This document shows, piece by piece, positions 6,222 through 12,449 of a stretch of DNA of 12,449 nt. The position numbers and the translations under genes were made by a program. Source of the DNA: CAZPMT01 sp964587655 (lineage in GTDB: Bacteria > Hydrogenedentota > Hydrogenedentia > Hydrogenedentales > SLHB01); assembly GCA_964587655.1 (NCBI GenBank), contig CAZPMT010000155.1, positions 1 through 12,449 on the forward strand, in the 5' to 3' direction. Position 1 is the first letter of the stretch. Each line of letters opens with the position of its first letter. The notes beneath the pieces are model-generated. The model was not told the DNA's origin. It ran no database searches and saw only the letters and a program-made list of their open reading frames with translations.

Positions 6222-7289
6222 ATGACGCCGCGCGAGCTGTTTCGGAACATCATGCACTATGGCGAGTTTGACCGGATGCCGGTTTGGCATTGGACCGGCT
6301 GGTCGGAGACTCTCGAGCGGTGGAAGAAGGAGGGATTGCCGGAGGATCCCGCCCAGCATCTCGCCTATTTCAAGGCGGAATCGCTTCCGCACGGCGTTCC
6401 GATAAACCTCGGTTTGCTGCCGGCCTTTGAAGAGGAAACAATCGAGGAAACCGACACGTACCGGTTGTTGCGGCAGGCGGACGGCGTAGTCGCGCGCCAT
6501 TCCAAGGTAGGATCGACTATCCCGCACTACGAGGATTTCCTGTTCAAAGACCGGGACGCGTGGCCGGAGTACAAGAAGCGCCTCCAACCCGATCCGAAAC
6601 GAATCCCAGAGGACATCGACGCGCGTCTCGAACAACTCAAGGCATCGAATCAGCCGATCTCTTTCCCGACGTGCAGCATGGCGGGCATCCTGCGGAATTG
6701 GATGGGCCCGCAACAGTTCTGCATTACCTGCTGCGAGGATCCGGACTTGGTGGCGGAGTATGCCGACACGGTTGCGGAGCTCGTCTGTTGGGGTATCGAT
6801 CAGATCGCGCCGAGAATCCAGATAGACTTGGGATGGGGATGGGAGGACATCTGTTTCAAGACGGGGCCGCTGGTTCAACCGTCGGTGTTCAAGTACGCCG
6901 CGGTTCCGGGCTATCGCAAGATCTCGGACAAGCTCCGTTCGTACGGGTGCGACCTGCATGCGATCGACTGCGACGGCCGCATTGATGAACTGGTCCCGTT
7001 GTGGCTGGAAGGCGGCGTGAACGTCTTGTTCCCCGTCGAGATTGGCACGTGGAACGCCGACCCGATGGCGTTCCGCCGGAAGTACGGCAGGGAGCTGCGA
7101 GTCATTGGTGGCATCAACAAGCTCGTCCTCGAGCGCGGTCGCGCGGAGATCGACGCCGAGATCGAACGGCGCAAGCCCTTGATGGCGGAAGGAGGCTTTG
7201 TCCCGCTCCCGGACCACATCATCACGCCCGGCGCCCCGTTGGAAGACTACTGCTACTATCTCGATCGGATCCGGGCTCTGCGGTTCTGA
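6222..7289 (+). CDS. URO-D superfamily protein 2
   Basis: A 355-residue protein of the uroporphyrinogen decarboxylase superfamily, from a branch different from the first copy. The HxCG-like position reads DLHAIDCDGRI (244-254), so the histidine/cysteine metal ligands of the methyltransferase branch are replaced by aspartates. The family motifs PVEIG (271-275), GGINK (296-300) and PDHIITPGAPLEDY (330-343) are present. MTPRELFRNIMHYGEFDRMPVW is the standard start of this branch and supports ATG 6222, which has GGAGGG 9 nt upstream. The longer frame back to 6039 runs through the inverted repeat and is not coding. The reaction is unknown; a role in haem synthesis is unlikely. The gene is divergent from isomerase 1 and converges on the DUF2283 gene with a 10-nt gap. 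Confidence 0.85.
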   Translation: MTPRELFRNIMHYGEFDRMPVWHWTGWSETLERWKKEGLPEDPAQHLAYFKAESLPHGVPINLGLLPAFEEETIEETDTYRLLRQADGVVARHSKVGSTIPHYEDFLFKDRDAWPEYKKRLQPDPKRIPEDIDARLEQLKASNQPISFPTCSMAGILRNWMGPQQFCITCCEDPDLVAEYADTVAELVCWGIDQIAPRIQIDLGWGWEDICFKTGPLVQPSVFKYAAVPGYRKISDKLRSYGCDLHAIDCDGRIDELVPLWLEGGVNVLFPVEIGTWNADPMAFRRKYGRELRVIGGINKLVLERGRAEIDAEIERRKPLMAEGGFVPLPDHIITPGAPLEDYCYYLDRIRALRF

Positions 7290-7299
7290 GTCTCTGGTG

Positions 7300-7512
7300 C
7301 TACGCCGCCGTCACATTCTCCAATGCCACGCGCGGCGCGTTGCCCCAGCCGAGTACGCGCGACGCATCCAGTATCTCCACGCCCACCAGGACCTCGCCAG
7401 CGCCGATGTTCAGCGCGATTTCGTCGTTCAATCGCAGCGTCCGGCATTCGCAAGGCCCCTCCACCAGACGAATATACAGTGCGTCCACTTCGGTGTCATA
7501 ACTTAGCTTCAT
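7300..7512 (-). CDS. DUF2283 small protein
   Basis: A 70-residue protein matching the DUF2283 pattern: an opening SYDTEVDALYIRL segment, a central strand, and the closing VGVEILDASRVLG motif. The family is widespread in bacteria, usually as single-domain proteins of 60-80 residues. I know of no established function; some members sit beside toxin-antitoxin-like genes. ATG 7512 is preceded by GGAG with a 6-nt spacer. The gene is transcribed away from htpG and ends 10 nt from the URO-D gene 2 stop, leaving no room for a separate terminator. No partner gene is visible on this strand. Confidence 0.8.
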   Translation of the reverse strand: MKLSYDTEVDALYIRLVEGPCECRTLRLNDEIALNIGAGEVLVGVEILDASRVLGWGNAPRVALENVTAA

Positions 7513-7537
7513 GATTATCTCCGTGTCTCCCAGGTCG

Positions 7538-7566
7538 TTGACGGGCCACTTGTTTCACCGCATAGT
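7538..7566 (+). promoter_or_regulatory. Possible distal htpG promoter
   Basis: TTGACG (7538-7543), a 17-bp spacer and CATAGT (7561-7566) resemble a sigma-70 promoter (five and four of six positions). It would give a long htpG leader. The proximal site at 7623-7652 is the better candidate. Confidence 0.25.
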
Positions 7567-7590
7567 ACCTGTCTTGCCACTCCGCAGCAA
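7562..7590 (-). promoter_or_regulatory. Possible promoter for the DUF2283 gene
   Basis: On the minus strand TTGCTG (7590-7585), a 17-bp spacer and TACTAT (7567-7562) match the consensus at three and four positions. Spacing and place are right and the match is weak. It overlaps the possible distal htpG promoter. Confidence 0.22.
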
Positions 7591-7622
7591 AATCGATGTT
7601 AAGCTGGCGCGGCCTTGCCTGT

Positions 7623-7652
7623 GTGACACGCTCCCTGCGGGACTGGTAGAAT
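7623..7652 (+). promoter_or_regulatory. Extended -10 promoter of htpG
   Basis: GTGACA (7623-7628), an 18-bp spacer and TAGAAT (7647-7652) each match sigma-70 at five of six positions, and TGG at 7644-7646 makes an extended -10 element. It lies about 50 nt before the htpG ATG. I see neither a CIRCE element (TTAGCACTC-N9-GAGTGCTAA) nor a sigma-32-type -10 (CCCCAT) in 7513-7704, so housekeeping transcription is the simplest reading. Confidence 0.5.
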
Positions 7653-7704
7653 ACCGAATTCGCCAAGGTCTGTGCGGCTCACTTTTTTGAAGGAGAGATG
7701 AGAG

Positions 7705-9648
7705 ATGTCCGCGGAAACGTTTGGGTTTCAGACGGAAACGAAACAGTTGCTGGACCTCATGGTCCACTCGGTGTACTCGAACAAGGACATCTTCCTTCGC
7801 GAGCTCATCAGCAACGCGTCGGACGCGCTGGACAAACGACGGTTCGAGGCCATCAAGGACCCGGACGGCCTCCCCGCCGGGACCGAACTCGAGGTCCGCA
7901 TCGAGGTCGACCGCGCCGCGCGCACACTGTCGGTGATCGACAATGGCATCGGGATGAGCCGTCAGGAAGTCATCGACAACATCGGCACAATCGCCAAGTC
8001 GGGCAGCAAGGAATTCCTCGATGCCATAAGGTCGACGAAGAACGGGACCGGGCTGCCGGAACTCATCGGCCAGTTTGGCATCGGGTTCTATTCGTCGTTC
8101 ATGGTAGCGGATCATATTGTGCTCGTGACGCGCCGTTTGGGCGAGAAGGCAGCCACGCGGTGGGAGTCGGCCGGGGAAGGGACGTTCACGATCGAGCAGG
8201 CGGACCGCGCCGAGGTCGGGAGCACGGTTACCGTTCACCTGAAACCTGCGGACGTCGAAGACGGCCTCCATGACTACACGGACGAGTGGGTCGTCAAGGA
8301 CATTGTGAAGAAGTACTCCGACTTCGTGGCCTATCCCATCCGCATGGAAGTCGAGCGCCGCGAGATCGAACGCGACGAGACGGGGAAGCCGAAGGAAGGC
8401 GCGAAGGAAACGGTCACGCGCGAAGTCCAGACGCTTAACTCGATGAAGGCGATCTGGCTGCGCGACAAGCATGAGGTTACGGAAGAGGAATACGTCGAGT
8501 TCTACAAGCACATCTCGCACGACTGGAACGAGCCGCTGAAACGCATTCAGGCGCACATCGAGGGGACCCTCGACTACCGTCTTCTCCTGTTCATCCCGAA
8601 GAGCGCGGGCGTCAACATGTTCCGGCAGGAAAAGCGTCACGGCGTTCAGTTGTACGTGAAGCGCGTTTTCATTCTGGATGATTGCGAGCCGCTTCTGCCG
8701 GAGTGCCTGCGGTTTGTCCGCGGCGTCGTGGACTCGGAAGACCTGTCGCTGAACGTTTCGCGCGAGATCCTCCAGCAAAACCGGCAGATCCAGCGCATGC
8801 GCAACGGCCTTGTAGGCAAGGTTCTCGATACGCTCATGGACATGCGTGATAACGAACAGGAAGACTACCGGACGTTTTGGAGCGAATTCGGACGCGTACT
8901 GAAGGAAGGCATCTTCCAGGATACGGAGAACCGCACGGCGCTGCTCGAGCTGATGTTGTGCGCTTCGACGCACCCCGGGGACGAACTGACATCGCTGCGC
9001 GATTACGTTTCGCGGATGAAACCGGAACAGGACGCGATCTACTTCATGACGGGCCGCTCGAGGGCCGAGATTGAGAACTCGCCGCACCTCGAAGCGTTCC
9101 GAGAGAAAGGCTGCGAGGTGTTGATCCTCGCGGACCCCGTTGACGAAGTATGGACGCAGTCCGTGTTCGAATTCGACGGAACGCGGCTCCAGTCCGTCGG
9201 AAAGGGCGCCGTCGATCTGGGCACGGAGGAGGAGAAGAAACAGGCCGAGGAAACGCGCAAGGAAAAGGAGCAGGAGTTCGGCGCGGTGCTCGAGTGTCTC
9301 AAGGCAAAACTCGCCGAACATGTGAAGGAGGTCCGTCTGTCGAGCCGTTTGACGACGTCGGTCGCATGCCTCGTTGGCGATGCATTCGGCATGACGCCGC
9401 AACTCGAACAGATGATGCGCGCCCTCGGCCAGGACCTGCCGCCGGTGAAGCGCATCCTGGAGTTGAATCCGAGCCATCCGTTGCTGCCGAAACTCAACGC
9501 GATGATCGTTAAGGACAAAGAGGACCCCGCGCTGACGGACTATGCGGAGCTGATATTCGGCCAGGCCGTTCTGGCGGAGGGAAGCCAGTTGCGGGACCCA
9601 GCGAAATTCAGCAGACTCGTTGCGGAATTGATGACGCGCGCATTGTAG
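7705..9648 (+). CDS. htpG: Molecular chaperone HtpG (bacterial Hsp90)
   Basis: A 647-residue bacterial Hsp90, an ATP-dependent homodimeric cytosolic chaperone. The N-terminal GHKL ATPase domain carries the Hsp90 signature YSNKDIFLRELISNASDA (24-41) with the catalytic glutamate at E33. It also has the nucleotide-binding DNGIG (79-83) and the G-box QFGIGFYSSF (123-132). The middle domain (~230-500) includes GVVDSEDLSLNVSREILQQN, which bears the conserved arginine that contacts ATP. The C-terminal dimerisation domain (~515-647) includes LVGDAFGMTPQLEQMM and ends without an MEEVD motif, as expected for bacteria. The length is close to the E. coli protein (624). ATG 7705 has AAGGAG (7690-7695) upstream; ATG 7698 is out of frame. 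The second isomerase follows after 31 nt and is probably cotranscribed. Confidence 0.98.
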   Translation: MSAETFGFQTETKQLLDLMVHSVYSNKDIFLRELISNASDALDKRRFEAIKDPDGLPAGTELEVRIEVDRAARTLSVIDNGIGMSRQEVIDNIGTIAKSGSKEFLDAIRSTKNGTGLPELIGQFGIGFYSSFMVADHIVLVTRRLGEKAATRWESAGEGTFTIEQADRAEVGSTVTVHLKPADVEDGLHDYTDEWVVKDIVKKYSDFVAYPIRMEVERREIERDETGKPKEGAKETVTREVQTLNSMKAIWLRDKHEVTEEEYVEFYKHISHDWNEPLKRIQAHIEGTLDYRLLLFIPKSAGVNMFRQEKRHGVQLYVKRVFILDDCEPLLPECLRFVRGVVDSEDLSLNVSREILQQNRQIQRMRNGLVGKVLDTLMDMRDNEQEDYRTFWSEFGRVLKEGIFQDTENRTALLELMLCASTHPGDELTSLRDYVSRMKPEQDAIYFMTGRSRAEIENSPHLEAFREKGCEVLILADPVDEVWTQSVFEFDGTRLQSVGKGAVDLGTEEEKKQAEETRKEKEQEFGAVLECLKAKLAEHVKEVRLSSRLTTSVACLVGDAFGMTPQLEQMMRALGQDLPPVKRILELNPSHPLLPKLNAMIVKDKEDPALTDYAELIFGQAVLAEGSQLRDPAKFSRLVAELMTRAL

Positions 9649-9679
9649 CGCGAGAAACAACCCGGAGGAGTAAACGAAA

Positions 9680-10576
9680 GTGTACGCGGAAAAGATTCGT
9701 ATCGGCACGTTGGTATCGGGCGCGGAAGGCGGCGCGAAGTACATCCGGCAGATCCTGCCCCATGGATTCGAGTCGTTTCAGATCACTTTCTGGCAAACGC
9801 TGCAAGGCGCGGACCTTGCGCGGCTCGCCCGCGAAGTGCAAGAGGTCCTAGCCGACAGCGGCGCGGTCGTGAGTTGTCTGGGGATGTTCGGAAACCCGCT
9901 CGGCGAACGCCCCGTGGACGCCGAGTCGCGCGAGGGGTGGGCGAAACTCATCGACGCGGCGCACCTGTTCGGCTGCGATCTTGTGGCGGGCTTCGCGGGG
10001 CGCGTGGTCGACCGGCCCATCGAAGAGAGTATCCCGCGTTTCGCGGAAGTCTTCGGTCCGTTGGCGAGACGCGCCGCGGACAACGGTGTCCGCCTGGCGT
10101 TCGAGAACTGCGAAATGGGCGGCGACTGGCAACGCGGCGACTGGAACATCGCCCACGGCCCCGACGCGTGGGAGATGATGTTCAACGCGATTCCCTCAGA
10201 AAACGTGGGGCTCGAATGGGAGCCTTGCCATCAGATGGTCAAGCTGATTGATCCCATGCCGCAGTTGCGGAAATGGGTCGGGAAGATCTTCCACCTGCAC
10301 GGCAAGGACGCCACCATCCTATGGGACGTGATCCGCGAACACGGCATTCACGGGAACAAGCAGTTCGCGTTTCACCGCACGCCCGGCTTCGGCGACAGCA
10401 ACTGGACCGATATCATCTCCGAGTTGCGCCGGGGCGGGTTCGCCGGGAGCATCGACATCGAAGGCTGGCATGACCCCGTCTATCGCGAAGAACTCGAAAT
10501 GACCGGCCAAGTCCACGGGCTGAACTATCTGAAGCACTGCCGAACAGCCTATGTCCCGAACCCGGTGGTCAAGTAA
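9680..10576 (+). CDS. Sugar phosphate isomerase/epimerase (xylose-isomerase-like TIM barrel) 2
   Basis: A 298-residue TIM barrel of the xylose-isomerase-like superfamily, from a different subfamily than the first copy. Likely metal ligands are E142 (LAFENC), E181 and H184 (GLEWEPCHQM), H207 (IFHLHGKDA), and E261 and H264 (DIEGWHDPVY). The HGKDA and EGWHD motifs are typical of uncharacterised sugar isomerases/epimerases abundant in polysaccharide-degrading bacteria. The substrate cannot be assigned, and no signal peptide is present. The start is GTG 9680, with GGAGGAG (9664-9670) 9 nt upstream; no in-frame ATG gives a better fit. It follows htpG by 31 nt with no terminator visible, so it is probably on the htpG transcript, a pairing with no obvious functional logic. 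Confidence 0.85.
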   Translation: MYAEKIRIGTLVSGAEGGAKYIRQILPHGFESFQITFWQTLQGADLARLAREVQEVLADSGAVVSCLGMFGNPLGERPVDAESREGWAKLIDAAHLFGCDLVAGFAGRVVDRPIEESIPRFAEVFGPLARRAADNGVRLAFENCEMGGDWQRGDWNIAHGPDAWEMMFNAIPSENVGLEWEPCHQMVKLIDPMPQLRKWVGKIFHLHGKDATILWDVIREHGIHGNKQFAFHRTPGFGDSNWTDIISELRRGGFAGSIDIEGWHDPVYREELEMTGQVHGLNYLKHCRTAYVPNPVVK

Positions 10577-10767
10577 CGTCCACGTAAGCGACATCAAGAA
10601 GCAGAGTCCTCGAACACACTGCGCATTTTCACGGGATTTCGTTGGATGCTAGAGCCAACAGACAACAGGCCTATCAAGAATTGGCCATCCACATCCCGCA
10701 AGAGGCGATTGCATCGGCCACGCACGGGGTATTTGTGTGGCAGCGGTATCCGATAGAAGACCGTTTC

Positions 10768-11397
10768 ATGAAGCTTGACAAAGCGCAAATGATCAAGACG
10801 CTTCCAATCGTGCACGGTGACGTGTGCCTTCGTGCGTGGGATCGCGCCGATCTCGAGCGTCTGGCGGGCTGGCCGTCTTATCCCTTTCCGCATGAACCCT
10901 TCAATCTCAGCTATGGCCGCATGGCGCCCGCCGAACGCGAGGCCGCGTTCCAGACACGCGATGCATACCCAAACCGCATCACCCTCATCGCCGACCATCA
11001 GCGCCAAAGAACCATAGCGCTCCTTGCGCTGGTCGAGATCGACTGGGAGGCCCTGACCGTGGGCAACATGGGTTTTCGCGTGCAACCATCCTGGTGCGAC
11101 CATGGCGTCGGCACCGCTATCCTGCGCACCGTGGCCAAATGGTGTTTCGAAGGGGGCGTACAGACCCTGCGCCTGGACGTTGCGGCGTCCAACACACGCG
11201 CCATTCGCTGTTACGAAAAGTGTAGCTTCTCTACCAGTGGTACATTCTGGCGCGACGCCCCGGAACTAGCCGGACTCGATATCTCCACGCCCCTCTACGA
11301 CTTTCTGCGCCCTCATGTCCGCGTTGAGAAGGGCGTTCCCCAACTGCGATTCTACTGGATGCAAAACAGCCGGACGCCATCATCGGAGCCGCTATGA
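10768..11397 (+). CDS. GNAT family N-acetyltransferase (RimJ/RimL-like)
   Basis: A 209-residue GNAT acetyltransferase, transferring acetyl from acetyl-CoA to an amine of a protein or small molecule. The RimJ/RimL-like layout is visible: an N-terminal strand VHGDVCLRAWDRADLERLAG, a central strand MGFRVQPSW, the acetyl-CoA-binding loop CDHGVGTAI (110-118) in the place of the RxxGxG motif, and LDVAASNTRAIRCYEKCSF (136-154) with the conserved asparagine and tyrosine. The loop arginine is absent (CDHGVG), a common variation. I prefer ATG 10768; the frame extends to a TTG at 10642, but those 42 residues match nothing and no ribosome binding site supports them. ATG 10789 is also possible. The stop overlaps the start of a 55-codon gene (ATGA), implying coupling. 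The substrate is unknown. Confidence 0.78.
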   Translation: MKLDKAQMIKTLPIVHGDVCLRAWDRADLERLAGWPSYPFPHEPFNLSYGRMAPAEREAAFQTRDAYPNRITLIADHQRQRTIALLALVEIDWEALTVGNMGFRVQPSWCDHGVGTAILRTVAKWCFEGGVQTLRLDVAASNTRAIRCYEKCSFSTSGTFWRDAPELAGLDISTPLYDFLRPHVRVEKGVPQLRFYWMQNSRTPSSEPL

Positions 11398-11561
11398 AGA
11401 AGAAACGGTTTGACTGCGTTGAGATGAAGCGGGCTGGCGGCAAGCGTGTCTACGAGGCTGTCAAAGGCATGAGCATCCAGGAAGAAGTCGAGTTCTGGCG
11501 TAGGCAAACCGCCCAAGCGCGCAAAGAAGCCGAAGCCGGAAAGGCCCGCTCCTCGACTTGA
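11394..11561 (+). CDS. Small antitoxin-like protein (55 aa)
   Basis: A 55-residue charged protein whose ATG overlaps the GNAT stop codon (ATGA), so it is likely translated by coupling. It begins MKKKRFDCVEMKRAGGKR and has the core MSIQEEVEFWRRQTAQ, which I recognise from short proteins usually encoded just upstream of PIN-domain (VapC-like) toxins and presumed to be their antitoxins. That recognition is from memory and moderate. Here no PIN-domain frame follows: the next gene begins 40 nt later on the opposite strand. It is therefore an orphan antitoxin, the remnant of a lost toxin-antitoxin pair, or a partner of the GNAT protein. Lys/Arg and Glu dominate; there is no signal peptide or membrane segment. 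Confidence 0.6.
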   Translation: MKKKRFDCVEMKRAGGKRVYEAVKGMSIQEEVEFWRRQTAQARKEAEAGKARSST

Positions 11562-11601
11562 TGTTGTCAAGAATTCGGCCGCTTGGACGCGTCACGGCGC
11601 G

Positions 11602-12231
11602 CTACGTTTGCTCTTTGGGTTTGTGGGTTGCGAATTGGGTGAGCGCGCCCACGATGGCCAGCACGGCCCAGCAGGCCAGCAGCATCGACTGTGTGCTCTT
11701 CTGGGCGAGGGCGGTCTCGAAGGCTTTAACAGCGCCGCCGCCCAACACGAAGAACGCTATGCCGTTCACGACAAACCACGCGCCGATGGCCGACGTGGCT
11801 ATCGTCATCAGCGGGCGTTCGAGAAAGAGTCCCGCAAGTCCCCCAAAGACCGCCGCGCCAAGCGTAATGGAAGACGCGGCCACGTCCGATGCGCCGCCAA
11901 GGGCCGTGCGCGCGATGACCGCGCCTCCAAGCAGTCCCAACAGGAACACGCCGACGCGATAGAAAAAAAGAACGGCAACGCCGCCGATGATCCCGCCGAT
12001 AAACGCCGAGATCGCAGCGGAGAGGAGGTTCCCTGCCGTCGCCCAGCCCGCGCACGCCCCGGCCAACGCGCCGCCCATCATGAACCCGGTGAGGACCAGG
12101 ACGAGCTTCAGCGCGCGGTATCCCAGGAAACAATACAGCGTGCCGACGGCGATGGCGATGGCCACCGCGGCTTGGATCTGCTGGGGGGATGCCTCCTCGA
12201 TATTGATCACGGTGAGTTCCTGCACAAACAT
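11602..12231 (-). CDS. DUF4203/TMEM198-like polytopic membrane protein
   Basis: A 209-residue, very hydrophobic, glycine- and alanine-rich inner-membrane protein. I count about seven membrane segments: ~20-37, 42-62, 66-91, 93-110, 119-137, 140-164 and 183-201. Glycine-zipper-like stretches (GGIIGGVAVLFF, GLLGGAV, GGLAGLFLERP) and the start YRALKLVLVLTGFMMGG resemble the DUF4203/TMEM198 family; function in bacteria is unknown. The start is uncertain. ATG 12231 touches GGAGG with no spacer. GTG 12225, two codons later, has that GGAGG at an ideal 6 nt and may be the true start. ATG 12282 would add 17 residues and has only a weak site. The C-terminus is short and charged (THKPKEQT). It converges on the 55-aa gene with a 40-nt gap. 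Confidence 0.72.
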   Translation of the reverse strand: MFVQELTVINIEEASPQQIQAAVAIAIAVGTLYCFLGYRALKLVLVLTGFMMGGALAGACAGWATAGNLLSAAISAFIGGIIGGVAVLFFYRVGVFLLGLLGGAVIARTALGGASDVAASSITLGAAVFGGLAGLFLERPLMTIATSAIGAWFVVNGIAFFVLGGGAVKAFETALAQKSTQSMLLACWAVLAIVGALTQFATHKPKEQT

Positions 12232-12282
12232 CCTCCGCCCGGACCGGTCGTAAGGAAGCGCCTTGCCGGCCCATGACGACAT

Positions 12283-12449
12283 CGATTATGCGCTTCTTTC
12301 CACGGGCCGCTACGCTACCAAATTCAAGCCAAGTGCGCAAACACCGCCGCCGGAATCCCAATCGGGGTTGATGTGCCACCCGACCCCCACCCGACGGGTG
12401 CACGACATAAAAGTTGATCATGCTGCCTTGGTGGTGGGTCCGCGGCTCT
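12283..12449. other. Window-end intergenic DNA with short GC-rich repeats
   Basis: No convincing gene. Two direct copies of CCACCCGAC occur at 12376-12384 and 12387-12395. The second copy merges into a 13-bp palindrome, CACCCG-A-CGGGTG (12388-12400). A weak TTGCGC...TAGCGT pair on the minus strand is the only promoter-like signal for the membrane protein gene, and I do not rely on it. Confidence 0.4.

Noticed and set aside
5916..7217. A 433-codon minus-strand frame across URO-D gene 2 and the inverted repeat
   Set aside because: It is antisense to URO-D gene 2 and reads through the REP-like arms, giving the well-known artefact peptides VIPAKAGIQ and WIPAFAGMT.
7570..7600. CIRCE-like heat-shock element before htpG (CCACTC)
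   Set aside because: Only a fragment of one arm resembles CIRCE, and no inverted GAGTGCTAA partner is present at the 9-nt spacing.
7555..9744. A 729-codon open frame antisense to htpG
   Set aside because: It lies opposite a clear Hsp90 gene, its translation matches no family I know, and it is rich in Arg, Leu and Val/Phe as expected for the complement of GC-rich coding sequence. It has no plausible ribosome binding site.
10642..10767. TTG-initiated extension of the GNAT protein
   Set aside because: No ribosome binding site, no similarity to the family N-terminus, and an ATG is available at 10768.
11571..11592. Cluster of GAATTC, CGGCCG and ACGCGT resembling a cloning linker
   Set aside because: No vector sequence follows, the flanking genes are intact on both sides, and such hexamers are likely by chance in GC-rich DNA.

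Overview
The window looks like a chromosomal segment from a GC-rich (about 60% by eye), probably uncultured, Gram-negative-type bacterium. An outer-membrane TolC-family channel with a signal peptide implies an outer membrane. Two uroporphyrinogen-decarboxylase-superfamily (URO-D) proteins, two xylose-isomerase-like TIM barrels, a DUF2283 protein and an ECF sigma factor with an extra C-terminal enzyme domain together resemble the gene content of PVC/Hydrogenedentota-type bacteria. That placement is inferred from gene content only. There is no rRNA, tRNA, CRISPR array or transposase.

Layout. 1-683: a MazEF-type toxin-antitoxin pair behind a good sigma-70 promoter with a palindromic operator candidate, followed 25 nt later by URO-D protein 1 (709-1728). 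1729-3338: a promoter and a TolC-family outer-membrane channel with no pump or adaptor gene beside it. 3402-5947 (minus strand): a sugar phosphate isomerase/epimerase followed by an unusual ECF sigma factor-GNAT acetyltransferase fusion, convergent with tolC. 5948-6221: a divergent intergenic region with a perfect 31-nt inverted repeat made of two REP-like units. 6222-7289: URO-D protein 2, convergent with a small DUF2283 protein (7300-7512, minus). 7513-10576: an htpG (Hsp90) gene with an extended -10 promoter, followed 31 nt later by a second sugar isomerase with a GTG start. 10768-11561: a RimJ/RimL-like GNAT acetyltransferase overlapped (ATGA) by a 55-codon gene for a small antitoxin-like protein. 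11602-12231 (minus): a glycine-rich polytopic membrane protein of DUF4203/TMEM198 type. 12232-12449: upstream DNA with short GC-rich repeats and no gene I can support.

How the genes relate. Most transcription units are short and only loosely linked in function. The recurring theme is URO-D-superfamily proteins (probably methyl-group chemistry rather than haem synthesis) near xylose-isomerase-like TIM barrels, most clearly the divergent pair around 5948-6221. The most unusual object is the 533-residue sigma-GNAT protein. It carries a well-placed internal Shine-Dalgarno and in-frame ATG exactly at the domain junction, so one ORF may yield both a full-length sigma-acetyltransferase and a free acetyltransferase.
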